From contig CAXKVR010000033.1 of assembly GCA_964058845.1 (NCBI GenBank), forward strand, positions 62,001 to 126,000: a stretch of 64,000 bases of DNA. The letters are read 5' to 3'. The position numbers were made by a program, and so were the translations under genes. This DNA is from Carex sylvatica. Its lineage: Eukaryota > Streptophyta > Magnoliopsida > Poales > Cyperaceae. The notes under the pieces are model-generated. The model had not been told where the DNA came from. It made no database searches and worked only from the letters and a program-made list of their open reading frames with translations. Of the stretch, positions 12,581 through 23,446 are shown piece after piece (the first letter of the stretch is position 1; the number at the start of each line of letters is the position of its first letter).

Positions 12581-13330
12581 TGCGTCTGAAATGAAAAGCA
12601 GAGAGAGTCTCATCGTTTTCTCCACTGTGCGCTTAATTTGTTATGATGAAAGAAATTGAATGGATGAAGATCAAACGCCAACATTTAAGAAGAGCCTATC
12701 TGAATTACTTGGGTGTTTATTGCATTCGATACCTAACCGTCAAATTTAATTTGGAGATCAATATTATGGAATTAACTTATGTCCACAAATATTTGGAGAT
12801 CACTAAGTGAACAAACAGTCCAATCAAATTTAATTTCAAATGTCAACTAAAACATAATTTAAAAATTTATTTAAAATAGTTAAGCATGTTCAAAATTCTG
12901 ATAAAACGACGTGTTTAAAATTCAGAAAATCTATTGGTTAAGGTGGCAGGCAATAAAGCCCTTGACCGTTCCCGTGAAATTTCCAACATGCATGCAAATA
13001 TTGTTGACTCTGTTAATTTCAAATTTACAGTAAATGAAGCAATAATGATCCAACTGTTATTCTCCAGTATCAGAGCCCAAGCCATCCCTAATAAAGCCAC
13101 TCTTTGTGTTTTTATTTTTAATGTCAAGGTTCTGTTAGTTTGTCTCGTAATAAGAAGTGTGCATGATTTTGCTTAGAGCAGAGAGGGGTCAAGACTCAAG
13201 TCTGCTCCTCCTTTTATTAATATATGTATTTATATGGTGCATGTTTGAATATATATTATGATTGCATAAAGAAGATTGATAGAGGTTTCAAATGGAATAC
13301 AAAACAAACTTTAAATTAATAAGACAACCT
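12581..13330. other. Intergenic
   Basis: No gene, repeat boundary or RNA was recognised. Overlapping short open frames on both strands at 12915-13176 show no domain. Confidence 0.5.
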
Positions 13331-13334
13331 CATA

Positions 13335-13505
13335 GTTTTCCAATGGTACCATTCCCCTGATAACAATCTGATTTCTTCTGTCAATGAAAAAGTATCGAAG
13401 GTTTGATAGCCTTGTCTGATTGTCCCCTTTTGACCTCTGCTAGAGCACAAAAATATTGATACATTTTCTTTTCTTGGGTACTATCATAATTGTCTTGGTG
13501 AAAAT
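13335..13505 (+). repeat. Partial copy of the tandem-unit flank module
   Basis: Matches 10040-10230 with deletions: GGTACCATTCCCCTGATAAC, AAGTATCGAAGGTTTGATAG, then TTTGACCTCTGCTAGAGCAC. A degraded third copy. Confidence 0.7.
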
Positions 13506-13775
13506 GGCATACGGTACGGTTGGACAACTTTGCTGTGTGGTCTTAGTACAAATGCATTCAAGTCTTAATATCTAATCAATCTATTCTTAATTCCTCGAAT
13601 TCAAATCTTTGAAGACCATAACAGTGGAGGGGTAATCTAAGTGCTGCTACTTTTTTTCACTGGAATCACAAAAAGCATTTGTAGGATAGGATATATTAAA
13701 ACTATGTCAACATAACACAGACGGCTAGGATATATATATATTTAAGTAGCTCCATCAAAACCAAGTTCATTTACG

Positions 13776-13952
13776 AGCTTGTTCCTTACAGGAACATTTC
13801 TTACTCAGCAACTTGATGACTTGTTCACGATTCTCTTCCAAATGGAGATTATTAAAATAAGCATAGTCGCAATTACCATCGGCATTACGCGGCAGCCTTG
13901 ATCCCCAATCTTCTCTTTTGCTTCCTCTTGGTTTAAAAATTAACTCTGGAAC
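13776..13952 (-). pseudogene. F-box/LRR terminal exon remnant
   Basis: On the minus strand a TTAG acceptor is followed by an open stretch beginning VPELIFKPRGSKREDWGSRL and running to a stop after KKCSCKEQARK. It aligns with the terminal exon of the broken F-box/LRR gene at 5946-6035. No upstream LRR exons are present. A related shorter remnant lies at 19560-19700. Confidence 0.7.
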
Positions 13953-14254
13953 CTAAGCATGCATAAAACAATATGTACATTTATATGGTCAGTAGCAATA
14001 TGCAATTGGCAAACAACCTAGCCCCTTTGCCTCACATAATAAAATAATAATTTAATGTATCGATCCCTCTCAAATTGAAATGATCCTATATAATTAATAC
14101 TAATTTAAAAATAATTTTTTTTCCAAGATCTAGGACTGGAAAACATCAGAAAAATATCACACGTCTTCTGAATACGTACGACTAATTTAGAAAAATAAAA
14201 TAAAAGATAACGTGATCTAGCTAGGGCTGACATCCTTGACACAACGCTTACATT

Positions 14255-14640
14255 TTTAAAAAAGTTGTATCTATTTTAAAAAAAAATAAAAATTTTAAGT
14301 TATTTAATGATTGTTATTCAAAAAAAATTCTCAAAATAGATACAACTTTTTATAAATTAAATGTACTAGAAGGATCACAATAATTTCTATATTACCTAGA
14401 AGTAACTTTTGAACCGGGATCAATAACTCAGAATTCATGCATTTTTATTTTTTTACAAGAACACATAATGAAATATATTAATTTTTCTTACAGCCGCGAA
14501 AAATCCGGCCTGAAAAATATTGATCGGATTATTTGTTATAATCTTTCTAATAAATCAAATTGTATTGTATTCCATCTATTTTCAAAAAAATATATCCAAC
14601 ATTTCTAATATTTTCATAAAAAAATAAAAAGCAAATATAA
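14255..14640 (-). repeat. Dispersed repeat, copy B
   Basis: Reverse-complement match to 150-495, including the hairpin with AGTTGTATCTATTTT and ATAGATACAACTTTT arms at about 14262-14352. It is followed by an A-rich run and by two GGTTGG-ended repeats containing GAAATTCTGGCC- and TTCCACGGGTTGG-type words (14677-14750). Confidence 0.75.
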
Positions 14641-14841
14641 ATTTCTGTTTTTGCAAAAAAAAAAAAAAAAAAAAATATTCTGGCCAGTGGAAAAATTCCA
14701 CGGGTTGGAATTGAAATTCTGGCCTGTGGAAAATTTCCACGGGTTGGGTATTTTTAAAATTATTTTTAAATCTTAGTTATTTTTAATAAAATAATTTTTT
14801 TTTGGGTAAAAATAAAAATGTCAGCGTCTATATATATAGAT

Positions 14842-15231
14842 TTTGGCTAGTGCTATTTCAACTTATATAACACCACCTCTGAAATCTATCAAATTAACTT
14901 CAAATAGTAAATTTAAACCGTTCAAATCAATTTACTTTATTAGTTGTGCATTTACATACAAAATTTATAACTTTTTGAATTTATTTAGTATTAAATCAAG
15001 CGGTCAAATATGTGAATTTTTAAGTTAATTTTAATACATTAATTTTTCAATATTTTTACCGCTTGATTTGATACAAAAATAACTCGAAAATATAAAATTT
15101 TTGTATGTAAACGCATCACACATAATGTAAATCGGTTTGAACGGTTTGAATTTACCGTTTGAAGTCGATTTGATATATTTTAAAGTTGGTGTTATATAGG
15201 TTAAAATGACACTGATGTTATACTAGCCAAA
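14842..15231. mobile_element. Fold-back MITE, TTTGGCTAGT family
   Basis: The ends are inverted: TTTTGGCTAGT near 14841 and ACTAGCCAAA ending near 15231. The arms keep pairing inwards (TATATAACACCA with TGGTGTTATATA; AAATTTAAACCGTTCAAA with TTTGAACGGTTTGAATTTACCG). The centre has CAAGCGGT/ACCGCTTG. Interior words are shared with the MITE at 55386-55795, so the two are related. About 390 bp; target duplication not resolved. Confidence 0.8.
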
Positions 15232-15249
15232 CTGATTATATATGCGTCT

Positions 15250-15545
15250 AGAGGTTTGACAATACCCGAGGCGGGCAGCCCGTGCCCGGTTCGCCTGTGC
15301 CTGCTGCCCGTGGTACATGTGCCCGAGCCCGGGTATAGGACGGATAAACGGGTACACGGGTAGGGGTATAAAACGGACATGGCACGTCTTTTCAGGAAAA
15401 AATCCAACCATACCCGGACCGGTTTACCCGTACCCATATACCTCCGTGCCCGTGCCCGTGAACCCGTGTGCCCGTGTCCGTACCCGTGCCCGTGAACCTG
15501 TGTGCCCGTATACCTGTGTACCCTATACCCGTGTACCCGCACCCG
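15250..15545. repeat. GC-rich CCCGTG / CCCGTAC cluster
   Basis: A sharp GC island in AT-rich DNA with many irregular copies of CCCGTG, CCCGTA and ACCCGTGTGCCCGTG. Apparent Gly/Arg/Tyr-rich open frames on both strands are by-products of this repeat. Similar word-rich sequence is found at the ends of some plant DNA transposons, but no paired ends were located. Confidence 0.75.
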
Positions 15546-15559
15546 TTTTTTTTTAATTT

Positions 15560-15890
15560 CAAAATTTTCAAATTTTTTCCTCTCATTTTTTATTCTGTTT
15601 TTTAATTTTTGTTTTTTTAATTTTAATTTTTTTAATTATGTTTTTTAAATTATATTTTTTAATTTCTATTTTTTAAATTCTGTTTTTTAAATTCTGTTTT
15701 TTAAATTCTATTTTTTAAATTCTGTTTTTATTTCTGTTTTTAAATTTCTATTTTAATTTTTTTTTAAATTCTGTTTTTTAATTTATGTTTTTTAAATTCT
15801 GTTTTTTAATTTCTGTTTTTTAAATTCTGTTTTTTTAATTTCTGTTTCTTAAATTATGTTTTTTAATTTATTGTTTTAAAGTTTATAATT
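15560..15890. repeat. TTCTGTTTTTTAAA minisatellite
   Basis: About 15-20 imperfect units of roughly 14-18 bases with core TTCTGTTTTTTAAAT directly follow the GC-rich cluster. Confidence 0.85.
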
Positions 15891-15939
15891 TAATTATATT
15901 TTTGATTTATATTTTATTTAACCTATTAAAAATAAATGA

Positions 15940-16130
15940 ACGTTTAGAAAATATATTATCAATTTAAAATGAACGTTTATAAAATATATTATCAATTTAA
16001 AATGTACACTAAAATTTTCGAGATATAATGAAATTATATAATTAGAATGAGAATTTAAAAATAAAATAAAATGACTCGTATAAAGAAATAAATAAATACA
16101 TTTGTATTTAGCCGAATAAATATGCATCTA
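15940..16130. repeat. Duplicated segment, left copy
   Basis: Matches 17085-17275 at high identity, for example AAATATATTATCAATTTAAA, then AATGACTCGT and AAGAAATAAATAAATAC. Same orientation, about 1.15 kb apart. Confidence 0.85.
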
Positions 16131-16499
16131 AAGAAATAAAATAAAGTTTCTGTGACTGCACATGTGTGTGTATATATATATCCAAGAAAACGACCATTTT
16201 TATTAATACCCTAAAAAATATATATATATAATTTTAAAAATACCCCCGTATTAGCCCATGCGGCGCATGAGCCGCATTTGACATCTGCTAGTAAATCAAC
16301 AAGTCTGGACTGATACAAGGACCAAACTATAAAAGTAATTACACCATAATGTAGAGCATTCAAAAAATACACATAATTGACACAAATTTCAATTTATTTG
16401 GATTATCTACAGTTAGTTATGAATTTTCAAAGTTCAGCTTTCGAAGAAACTTCAAACATCGATAACTTTGGCTAGGAAAGTCAGATTTGCGCGTATGAT

Positions 16500-16572
16500 C
16501 ACTTTTCGAAAAGGGGGGGGGGGGGACGAGACGGATCCGAATATCACTCCGCCCCCCTCCTCGGGAGTTTCC
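16500..16572. repeat. Poly(G) run and C-rich partner
   Basis: A run of about 12 G at 16505-16516 is followed by CCGCCCCCCTCCTCGGGAG and CCCCCGGG. The sequence could fold on itself. No gene context. Confidence 0.6.
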
Positions 16573-16639
16573 CCCGGGTATCCAGAGCGTCAGAATTTTA
16601 AAAAAATATCGTTTAGTGCCTCAAAAATGCAGTTTAAGT

Positions 16640-16862
16640 TTTCGTTCGACGGTAGACGTTGGATCAGCGATTTTCAAAGTGGCTTAATAAATAGTAAAAA
16701 AATCAGAAAAATATAAAATTTGGTCTCCAAACACATTTCAATATAGAGCTCACATCTAACAGTTCAGATCGACTTTTTGGATTTTGAAAATAAAAAAATG
16801 ACTGATAAGCATATATCCTCATATGCTTATGTAAGTAGAGTAGCCAACCTCTATATTATATA
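16640..16862. mobile_element. MITE right half (GATCAGCGATTTTCAAAG family)
   Basis: Contains TTGGATCAGCGATTTTCAAA, GTGGCTTAATAAATAGTAAA and TTTGGTCTCCAAACACATTT, then terminal GTAGCCAACCTCTATA near 16860. It is the right arm of a fold-back element; the left arm is missing at its own left side but present at 17370-17600. Confidence 0.7.
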
Positions 16863-16919
16863 TACATATACATCTACGGTTCATATCGACTTATAAGCAT
16901 CTAACGGTTCAGATCGACT

Positions 16920-17095
16920 TTTAAAGTAATTGATTTAAGTAACATTGTTTTAAAATAATTAGTAATTTTGATTTATATTTAAAGTAATTGATTTAAGCAA
17001 CATTGTTTTAAAATAATTAGTAATTTTAATTTATATTTAAACTAATTGATTTAAGCAACATTGTTTTAAAATAATTAGTAATTTTGATTTATAAA
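16920..17095. repeat. Tandem repeat, ~57 bp x 3
   Basis: Three near-identical units containing AATTGATTTAAG, AACATTGTTTTAAAATAATT and AGTAATTTTGATTTAT. Confidence 0.85.
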
Positions 17096-17275
17096 ATATA
17101 TTATCAATTTAAAATGAACATTTAGAAAATATATTATCAATTTAAAATGTAAACTAAATTTTTTGAGATATAAATAAATTATGAAACTATATAATTAGAA
17201 TGAGAATTTGAAAATAAAATAAAATGACTCGTGTAAAGAAATAAATAAATACCTTTGTACATAGCCGAATAAACA
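17085..17275. repeat. Duplicated segment, right copy
   Basis: Second copy of 15940-16130, with a small insertion near TGAGATATAAATAAATTATG. Confidence 0.85.
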
Positions 17276-17369
17276 TACAAATTTTTGCAAGAATAATTTT
17301 ATATATAAGTTACAAATTTTATTTATTTATGAATTATAAAGATGTGACTTGATAATTATATATATATAG

Positions 17370-17605
17370 AGGTTGGCTACTATGCTTATATAAGCATATC
17401 CCCACATATGCTTATAACTCATTTTTGTGTTTCCAATGTCCAAATGGTCGATTTGAACCGTTAGATGTGATCTCTATATTGAAATGTGCTTAGAGACTAA
17501 ATTTTACATTTTTCTAAATTTTTTTACTATTTATTAAGCCACTTTGAAAATCGCTGATCCAACGGTGGCTTAACAAAACAGTAAAATCAGAAGCCACCGT
17601 TGAAT
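17370..17605. mobile_element. MITE left half, same family
   Basis: Begins AGAGGTTGGCTACTATGCTT and carries AACCGTTAGATGTGATCTCT, TTTACTATTTATTAAGCCAC and the central GATCCAACGGTGGCTTAAC hairpin, where it stops after the first bases of the right arm. It faces the right half at 16640-16862 in an inside-out order. Confidence 0.7.
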
Positions 17606-17879
17606 CAGAGAAAATTTTGTAGTTATAACCTTTTTTTATTTTTAGTAATGATATGCTGATTTTTAGTGAATTAATATTTAGTTTTTAGTTAGTTAAATTA
17701 AATTTATAATAATTTCTAATTTTAATTGCTTATTAATCTTGTACTGCAAATCAAAGTACAACTTGCTAAATTGCATCGTGCCGTTAAATGTGTTGTGTTC
17801 ATCTCCAGCACAGCACAGTTAGAAATTTTAACATGTTGGTACGATACAAGTACGGTACGTGCTTTGAACGTATCTTGTC

Positions 17880-18640
17880 TCGTTCTAGTTATGTGTTTAA
17901 GATTTGAGAACCTTGTCTTTGTGTCCCCTCTAGACCTCTGATTCCTCTTCTTTCAATTAGAGCACAAAAATATTGATTTATGATCATTCATTTTCTTTTC
18001 TTGCGCTTCAAATTCTTACAACAACAATAATAACAACTAAGCTTTTAGTCTCAAACAAGTTGGAATAACCTAGAAATAAAATCCAATCACAATCATAAAA
18101 GAAAGATAAATACTTCTAAAGTAGTAATAAAAATAAAAATAATAAGAATAAAAGTGAAAGTAATAGTGATAGTAATATATTATTAATATTAACTATATTC
18201 TATCTAAACTATCAATTATAGGGATCAAAGTCCTAAGGTTACATTATTGACTCTAAATTCATAATCCTATGACCTAAGACCTATAATACTATCCCTAAAT
18301 AACTTCTAACTACTACTAAGTCATGATTTTGGTACGTGGATCGCTAGCTTTCACGTGCTCCTGTCCGAAGTCCACTCTTTAGATACATTCCACTCCTTCA
18401 AGTCTCTTTTTACTGCTTCGTTCCATGTCAATCGTGGCCGACCTCTGTCTCTCTTTGTGTTTTCGATACGCCTTATAATTTCAATACGCACCGGTGCTTC
18501 AGGAGACCTCCGTTAGAGATGTCCAAACCACCTCAAACAGTGTTGGATAATCTTCTCTTCAATCGGTGCTTCAAATTCTTAATACTATCTTAATTGTCTT
18601 TGTGAAATGTGGATGAGAAACAATTCCACTAGAAGCACTG
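17880..18640 (+). repeat. Copy of the tandem-unit flank, split by a LINE
   Basis: 17880-18018 and 18568-18640 together match 10085-10260 (GAGCACAAAAATATTGATTT, then TTCAAATTCTTA, then ATACTATCTTAATTGTCTT and GGATGAG-AACAATTCC). The gap is the LINE fragment below. Confidence 0.85.
18019..18567 (-). mobile_element. RTE-type LINE 3' fragment
   Basis: A 549-bp insert flanked by direct GCTTCAAATTCTTA copies (18005-18018 and 18568-18581). On the minus strand it ends in a (TTG)n-type tail and contains CCAACTTGTTTGAGACTAAA, typical of plant RTE LINE 3' ends. The minus translation shows LRWFGHL and, after a gap, RGRPRLTWNEAVKRDLKEWN, the conserved C terminus of RTE reverse transcriptase polyproteins, broken by stops. 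It is 5'-truncated, as LINE copies usually are. Confidence 0.88.
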
Positions 18641-19289
18641 GTTTCAATTTGGGCTCTAATTCCACTAGTAAAATCTACTAGAAAATATAATTTGACTTTT
18701 GAAACAGTTATATATAGAAAACAAACAATCTCCATAATCTCTCTCTCTCTCTCTCTCATGCATTAATAATCAATTTTAATTGTTATATAATAGAAAACAA
18801 ATACATCTTTGACCGAAAAGATCATTCTCTGCAGCAGCTGTACCAACAATTTATTCAAGCCTCATAATATGGAAATGAACCAGTACAATAAAGGACTGCT
18901 TGCATCAGAGAAAATGCTAGTCCTAGCACTGGATAAAACATGGTTAATTAGTGTATGAACAAATTAGGCTGGTGAGGTTTATAGCCATATTGTGACAAAA
19001 GTATAGTAAATTATAGCCTTGAGCATTTTTTTTACTTTCGAGTTAACACAGACATTTGATCACCAGTTTGCCTATTGAAACACAAGTCACTCCCAATAAC
19101 AATTTTAATATGGGTTCATATAAACGATCTCCATTAATTATAATAAAATCTCGTCTCTAATCTTCAAATTATTAATTATCTGCAAAATATCAAACAGACC
19201 TTGTGTAGAACTTGTGTACAACCTTGCTCTATATATATTTTCCTCCATCCTTAATTTCCACGAACTACAAATACACATTATAGGAGGTT

Positions 19290-19780
19290 TCATTGGTACA
19301 ATATGATCCTAATTGATTATGGGCAAGCTTAATTTTAACAAAAGGGGAGATTTTGAAGAGTTGTTTAGGACAAGCGAATAATTATTTTTGAAATGAAGGT
19401 TGTGTTTGTGATGTCCTTGTATTATTAATTAAGGAAAACTATAGAAGAGGGATGTTCCCAGTCAGTCAGTAATGGTTCATTGATGGACACCAGGAGATTA
19501 AGGAAAACTGAAATTAAAATCACTAAGAACCAACAAAACAAATGAAAACAAATGAAAACAAATGAAAACAAGTTCATTTACGAGCTTGTCCCTTAGAGGA
19601 ACATTTCTTACTCAGCAACTTGATCCCCTATCTTCTCTTTTGCTTCCTCTTGGTTTATAAATTAACTCTGAAACCTAAGCATACATAAAACAATATGTAT
19701 ATTTATATACTCAGTAGCAAATGCAATTGGCAAGAAACCTAGCCCCTTTGCCTCACATAATAAAAACTAATTTAATGCAT
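19290..19780 (-). repeat. Inverted duplication of the F-box 3' region
   Basis: Reverse-complement match to parts of 5930-6560, including the terminal F-box exon (19560-19700; GAGGAAGCAAAAGAGAAGAT in the minus strand) with an internal deletion, and the 6300-6480 flank. The adjacent CCTAGCCCCTTTGCCTCACA word is shared with 14022-14041. Confidence 0.7.
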
Positions 19781-20503
19781 CGATTGAGGATGGTATTGGC
19801 TGATGAGTTGGTTTAATTTGCAAGGAGAGGCCTCCCAGAGGTGGCGGAAGGAATGAATGAAAGAATTTAACACACCACTTTTTCCTTCATACAGCGCAAC
19901 GACCATATGGTAAGTGAACAAACGGAAATAACTTGTGTCCATAAATAAGTGTAAGTGAACAATTTTGCAAAATTAATGTCTACTTAATATAATTAAGTAT
20001 AGATAAAGCTTCTAATTAAAAACAATTTTGCAAAATATCTTAAGACCAAATCTGAACTACAACTTTACTTACTCTACTCATATAAACATGTGTGCAAATG
20101 ATTATCTCATAAAATTTAAGAGATCTGCACTAAATAACCAAAACTTCTAATTAATTAACAACATATTAAGCATGCGTTTGAACAAGGATTTGCTGCGAAC
20201 AAATTATTTCAAATAGTTGAGCATGTTTAAAATTTTCGTAAAACGATGTTCTTTGAAGAAATTGATGAAACGTTTTTAATTGGTCTTTTTTTCTTGAAAA
20301 ATACAAATTTATAATTTGTTTTTATTTTTCATAAGGAGGTAAGTTCCTATTTTAACTTTTATTTTCGTAAGCATGTTTTTGCCTGGTAAAATAACGGAGT
20401 TGGTGCTGACAGAGAGTGGAGGCATACTGGCACTTGACCATGGGTCTGAACTAGAGAATGAAGATTTTACTAGGGATGAACTTTCTTTTTTACTGGTTTT
20501 TCT

Positions 20504-20542
<39 letters not shown>

Positions 20543-21640
20543 GTTTGGTCTTATGCATGTTACCAATGTAGTTCTTGTATTGGTTAACTTTTATCTTGTA
20601 GAACTTGAAAATGTACTAAAGGATAATTCAACAGGGAAGGAACTCATACAGGGGTTGTGTACCAGCTGGTAACATTCTGATTTCTGTGAATGCAAATCAG
20701 TGGGTTTTATAAAACCCTACTTTTGTCAAAAAGAAAAGAAAAAAGAAAAGCTGTTTTAACTATCAACATCACAAAGAGATTAAAGTGAATATTCTGTGGT
20801 TTTGAGTATTACATTCTTCTTTTTACTTACATATACAGTGTTCCATTTGAACTTCTGAAAAAAGAAAAAAAAGCATAGAACAACAACTAAAAAGAGGTGC
20901 TCTTTATTATTTCATTAATCTAGAAAAAAAATATGTACTTGCTGAATGAAACAAGTCCTGCAAACAATAAATAATGCATTGTTCAGAGCTTAACATCTGA
21001 GGAGGTTACAAAGAATAAAGTAATTAAACATATTGCAGATGTTAGTACTGGTTTTTGGTACAAAATTGTTTCTATCAATGTATCGCTACTGTATCAGTAA
21101 CAATCAGTTTTCATGTATTAGTACTGGTATACATTGCTACTGGTTGCTCTATATTATTCATTTTTCATTCCTTAATTCTCTAGTTGCCTGTACTGATTAA
21201 TACATTGAGAGCCTTGCTAAACGGGTTCTATTAATCCGAACGAAAAAGCAACCCAACATTTTAAAAAGCAAGTAACATTAAAAGAAAGAGTACTTCTTAC
21301 TGCTCCATGAATAAGAAATGATATTTCTCTCTACCAAAATAGACCGGTGAAGAAGTCCTGGCATAGAAAAAGTTAAGACCACAAAGGGATTGAAAATTAA
21401 TATTAAGACAACATTGAGTCAGATGAAGAAAATGAAATCATGTGAAGCACAGTTGGTTGACTTTGGGGATTGACCTACCTCATCAAATCCAAAACAAATA
21501 ATAATATTAAGAAATTATAATAAAATACAAATAAAATCATTGGGAGAATCACAATCCAAATTGAAGAATAATAAAATCAAGGTGTTTAATTTCTGTTCAT
21601 AGGAATCACTATCCGAATTGGGGATACAGACCAGAGAAAT
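19781..21640. other. Intergenic
   Basis: No gene is supported. A run of about 28 A lies at 20510-20538. A short GTACCAGCTGGTAACATTCT segment near 20660 is a fragment of the tandem-unit flank. The frame at 20373-20672 has no recognisable domain and ends in the A run. Confidence 0.5.
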
Positions 21641-21651
21641 AAAAGGAAAAT

Positions 21652-21988
21652 AAGTTCCAAAGAAACCCTAATCAGTACAAGATCAAAGTCCATTTCTAAT
21701 CCATGTTCATACTAAAAAATGTAACTCAGCAGGGACACCAAAAGTTGAACCAGAATTAATCATGCAATTGATGGCATCAACATCTTAATTAGCACTCAAG
21801 ATCTGAAAATAAGTTCCAACCAAACCCTAATTGGAACAAGATCAAATACCATTTCTAATCCATGTTCATACTGAAAAATGCAACTCAGCGGGTATTCCAA
21901 AAGTTTAGCCAGAATTAATCATGCAATTGATTAGTGTTATTCTTGCATCCAATTTATGGCATCAACATCTTAATTAGCACTCAAAATC
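21652..21988. repeat. Tandem duplication, ~160 bp x 2
   Basis: Unit 1 (21652-21810) and unit 2 (21811-21988) share ATAAGTTCCAA, CCATTTCTAATCCATGTTCA and GGCATCAACATCTTAATTAG. Unit 2 has about 25 extra bases. It lies just 3' of the DUF538 gene and may be part of its 3' UTR. Confidence 0.85.
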
Positions 21989-21997
21989 ACTACTTGA

Positions 21998-22559
21998 TTA
22001 AAAAAAAAAAAACAGAGGGTAAAGAATGAAAATAGATAGTACCTTGGCCTGTTGAAATGCTCGATTGACAGTTGAGCTGAGATGGCAACCAGACTTGCAG
22101 GAATGAACAGTCAAAAATTGATCGACCTCGAGCTTCCTTGTTATCCATCCCACATCGAAATATATGTAATTGGAAGGTGGAGGGAGATCCACCTTTAAAA
22201 TTTAGAAATCAATTTAGAAACTAAGAAAGTAGAAGTGTTCTTTCTAATATAGAATGAGATGAATAAATAGTGATACCTTGATTCGATCGACATCAAACCA
22301 GATGAGGAAGCGGCGGGCCTGGATGCCGGAGAGGCCGATCAAGGATCCATAGTGGAGGAATCCGGTGATAGTGGGGTCATAGGAGACGAGGTAGTCAAAG
22401 TCAACTTGGCACGGACTGGAGAGGTTGACGGAGAGAGCTCCGTCGGACGACAGAGAGAAGGAGGTCACCGTGTCCGGGAAGATACCCGGTGGTAGTCCGT
22501 ATAGAGGTAGGATGTCGTAGATTGTGGCGTTCCCGCTCGACGGAGCCTCGGTGGAGGTA

Positions 22560-22596
<37 letters not shown>

Positions 22597-22639
22597 TGGA
22601 GAGGAGGAGGAGGAGGAGGAGGAGAAGAGAGAAGACCAT
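21998..22639 (-). CDS. DUF538 family secreted protein
   Basis: Exon 1 is 22639-22277 (121 codons, phase 0); exon 2 begins at 22192 and has a good donor at 22043. Without a further splice the frame runs to a stop at 21998-22000, giving 186 aa; a third exon after 22043 is possible but none was recognised. A hydrophobic signal peptide (FSLLLLLLLLL) precedes a Thr/Ala-rich linker. The DUF538 core follows: YDILPLYGLPPGIFPDTV, the strand-rich middle, RRFLIWFDVDRIKVDLPP and YFDVGWITRKLEVDQFLTV, then HSCKSGC. DUF538 proteins are plant proteins of poorly defined biochemical role, often linked to stress and trichome phenotypes. A GAGGTAACAGAAT MITE sits 88 bases upstream of the start. It is divergent from the coiled-coil gene at 23447. 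Confidence 0.85.
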
Positions 22640-22726
22640 CGCTCAGAGTTTGACTTAGTCAAGGCGACCAACTGAACTGACGCGTAACAAAACAGCTCAA
22701 GTACTCATCTATGAAGAATCCATTTC

Positions 22727-22840
22727 CTCTGAGGTAACAGAATATTTATGTTTGGATCACGAACGTCTGATCGATTTAATATTCGTGCTAATTCTAATTA
22801 CACGGTCTAGATCCAAATATAAATATTCTGTTACCTTAGG
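22727..22840. mobile_element. Short MITE, GAGGTAACAGAATATTTA family
   Basis: Inverted ends GAGGTAACAGAATATTTATG and its complement CATAAATATTCTGTTACC-like sequence surround about 55 bases. Roughly 114 bp. A longer relative is at 26959-27110. It overlaps the likely promoter or 5' UTR of the DUF538 gene. Confidence 0.8.
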
Positions 22841-22984
22841 TGAAACGAATTCCGTCTGTGAGCTGGTTGGTTATTTTGGGCCGAGCTGAATGATGGACTC
22901 ATTTACCAAAATGGAGCCCACTTTTGCTTTCTATTATACTTTTCTATAAATAGTAGGCTATGCTATATGCTCACATTGATCTGT

Positions 22985-23265
22985 ATTTTGAATTAATGTC
23001 ACTGTTTGTTTATAAAGTCTAAATAGTCAATTTGAGCCGTTCAATATAATCATTATATGAAAATATATTTATATATCAAATTTTATATTTTTTAGATTTA
23101 ATTTTACTATTTATTTAAATTGGTAGAAAATCACTAGATACAGAAATTTCTAAGAAATATAAAATTTAGTATGAAAGTGTATTTTCATATGGAATTATGT
23201 TGGACAATTCTAATTAATTTATTGAATTTTGAAATAAAAATACTATATTCATAGCTTCATGACTC
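22985..23265. repeat. Diverged fold-back MITE relative
   Basis: Shares the layout of the GATCAGCGATTTTCAAAG family: TCAATTTGAGCCGTTCAATA, ATTTTACTATTTATTTAAAT, a weak centre, then AAATATAAAATTTAGTATG and GTTGGAC. It is old and strongly diverged. Confidence 0.5.
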
Positions 23266-23446
23266 GATCTATAATTCTATAATTTCAGGTTTTCAAGACT
23301 ATATAGAGAAGAGAAGAGAAGAGAAGAGAAAGGAAGAGAGGTAACATTTCAATGAATCCTGAAATCCATCCACACGCTTTCAATTTTCAACTCTAAAAAT
23401 AGACTAAATTCTAATTCACCACCTCATCCTCATAGAAAGAAAATTC

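Noticed and set aside
15201..15586. Gly/Arg/Tyr-rich open frames on both strands
   Set aside because: They are created by the CCCGTG repeat and exist in several frames at once; no splice sites or conserved motif.
20373..20672. Possible exon starting MFLPGKITELVL
   Set aside because: Runs into a long A homopolymer and has no recognisable family or splice partners.
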